Assembly (NCBI GenBank): GCA_026990595.1
Contig: JALXCZ010000011.1
Location: forward strand, 106,909-170,908
Reading direction: 5' to 3'
Length of the DNA: 64,000 nucleotides
Source of the DNA: Sulfurovum sp.
GTDB lineage: Bacteria; Campylobacterota; Campylobacteria; Campylobacterales; Sulfurovaceae
Made by a program: the position numbers and the translations under genes. The number at the start of each line of letters is the position of its first letter. The stretch's first letter is position 1. The notes below the pieces were generated by a model, which saw only the letters and a list, made by a program, of their open reading frames with translations, was not told where the DNA came from and ran no database searches. Positions 62,339 through 64,000 of this stretch are shown piece by piece.

Positions 62339-63266
62339 TATTAAACAATGGTTAGAGAGCATAGGTTGGGGTGACTGGAGTATGGCAGTTGCCTCAGCTG
62401 ATGCAAGTTTTAGAAGCTACTACCGACTTACTAAAGAGAGTGAAACCTATGTACTGATGGATAGCTCATTAATGATAGAAAGTCTCCCTCCATTTGTAGA
62501 GATGAATGAACGCTTAAGTAGTGTAGACGTACGTGTACCACATATAATAGTAAAAAATATGAAACTAGGGTATCTGATTCTTGAAGACTTTGGAAATACC
62601 CATTATTTAGATGTTTTAAATACAGAAAACTATCAGGCACTATATAAAAAAGCTATAGATGAAATTATAAAAATGCAACGCTCAGATACAAAAGGGCTTC
62701 CTCTTTATAATAAAGATTTTTTACGTTTTGAGATGGATTTAATGCAGGAGTGGTATTTGGAAAAGTATTTAAATATTACGCTTACCGCTGAAGAGAAAAA
62801 TACCATTGATACAATACTGGAAAGTATAGCCAATGTTGCACTGGAACAACCTCAGGGAGTTTTTGTGCATCGTGATTACCACTCTCGCAATATTATGTTG
62901 ACTCCTAAAGGGGAGATTGGTATCATAGACTTTCAGGATGCCAGAGTAGGGGCTGTTACCTATGATCTGGTTTCACTTCTGAAAGATTGCTATATAGAGT
63001 GGGATAAAGATGAAATAGTGAAACTTGCTTTGTACTACCGTGATGCTGTAGGATTGGATGTGGATAATGCAACATTCATCAAATGGTTTGATTTTATGGG
63101 ATTACAGCGACACATCAAGGTACTTGGGATCTTTGCCAGATTGCATCTTCGTGATGGGAAGAGTGGGTATTTGAAGGATATTCCTTTGACTTTGAAGTAT
63201 GTGCTTGATGTGGCATCGAAGTATCCAGAGTTGTCTGGATTGGTGTCTTTATTAAAATCTGTGTAG
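62331..63266 (+). CDS. amgK: N-acetylmuramate / N-acetylglucosamine kinase AmgK
   Basis: Phosphorylates the anomeric carbon of MurNAc (or GlcNAc) in the MurU recycling route. The 311-aa protein has the aminoglycoside phosphotransferase fold: DASFRSYYRL near 24, the catalytic loop VHRDYHSRNIML and the metal motif GIIDFQDARVG. Its ATG overlaps the anmK stop by 8 bp. TAG at 63264 lies within a palindromic repeat. Being followed by murU makes the assignment strong. Confidence 0.93.
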   Translation: MNSIKQWLESIGWGDWSMAVASADASFRSYYRLTKESETYVLMDSSLMIESLPPFVEMNERLSSVDVRVPHIIVKNMKLGYLILEDFGNTHYLDVLNTENYQALYKKAIDEIIKMQRSDTKGLPLYNKDFLRFEMDLMQEWYLEKYLNITLTAEEKNTIDTILESIANVALEQPQGVFVHRDYHSRNIMLTPKGEIGIIDFQDARVGAVTYDLVSLLKDCYIEWDKDEIVKLALYYRDAVGLDVDNATFIKWFDFMGLQRHIKVLGIFARLHLRDGKSGYLKDIPLTLKYVLDVASKYPELSGLVSLLKSV

Positions 63267-63288
63267 GGTGTTGTACCCTTACAACACC
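63263..63288. repeat. Palindromic repeat family A at the amgK stop
   Basis: GTAGGGTGTTGTACCC then TTACAACACC, identical to the copy at 52664-52689. Its TAG is the amgK stop codon. Confidence 0.8.

Positions 63289-64000
<712 letters not shown>

Overview
The window looks like chromosomal DNA of a Campylobacterota bacterium, most likely a Sulfurovum- or Sulfurimonas-type sulfur oxidiser. The evidence is AT-rich DNA with densely packed genes, a fabZ-lpxA-clpX-mreB-mreC block and an aroQ-pepQ-folK-flhF block (both known from Helicobacter), an HP0100-type QueH, and an aminofutalosine deaminase-type hydrolase of the futalosine menaquinone route. No rRNA, tRNA, CRISPR array or complete insertion sequence was seen.

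Positions 1-12059 form one copper-handling region. It holds an RND efflux operon (cusA partial, adaptor, outer-membrane channel), a DsbD-like thiol transporter, an operon for a SHOCT membrane peptide, a TAT-exported multicopper oxidase and an outer-membrane CopB, a small exported protein built from two repeats, a copper P-type ATPase, and a two-component system directly behind the ATPase. Five promoters in this region share one layout: TGCACA-N5-TGCACA exactly 9 bp upstream of the -10 box. Two intergenic regions carry back-to-back promoters sharing a central TGTGCACA. This reads as the regulon of the adjacent response regulator.

Positions 12060-18650 hold a MITE-like inverted repeat, a DUF4395 membrane protein, an Rrf2 regulator with a MetY-type enzyme, a CAP-domain protein, SppA, the amidohydrolase, and a thioredoxin/pentapeptide pair. 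Positions 18766-21853 are an AT-rich accessory island: a flavodoxin-fold reductase, a DUF262/HNH GmrSD-type nuclease with a small partner, and a small orphan gene. Two 62-bp attC-like repeats with compensatory stem changes separate these genes, so they may be gene cassettes.

Positions 22104-31735 are housekeeping: aroQ, pepQ, folK, flhF, mnmA, prs, lepA, a CopD-like protein and a truncated haemoglobin. Positions 31765-35765 carry a DUF2201 VWA-like gene whose 3' end is duplicated in tandem, then a MotA/ZorA-like and MotB/ZorB-like motor pair with an uncatalogued 59-codon gene. Positions 35776-41244 hold mltG, small conserved genes, a fatty-acid desaturase, a frameshifted trmH, a HIT protein and a Sua5-like protein. 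Positions 41252-54684 hold carB, the mreC-mreB-clpX-lpxA-fabZ block, queH, lpxB, sixA and an NhaC-type antiporter, with a nonsense-interrupted membrane gene between.

Positions 54703-64000 hold an L,D-transpeptidase, a TonB-like protein, hemL, VanZ and AtpZ-like proteins, and a tightly coupled cell-wall recycling operon (amidase lipoprotein, SSS symporter, anmK, amgK, then murU cut by the window end). Short palindromic repeats of at least three families are scattered through the second half of the window. One has inserted in frame inside anmK, and others supply the stop codons of pepQ and amgK.
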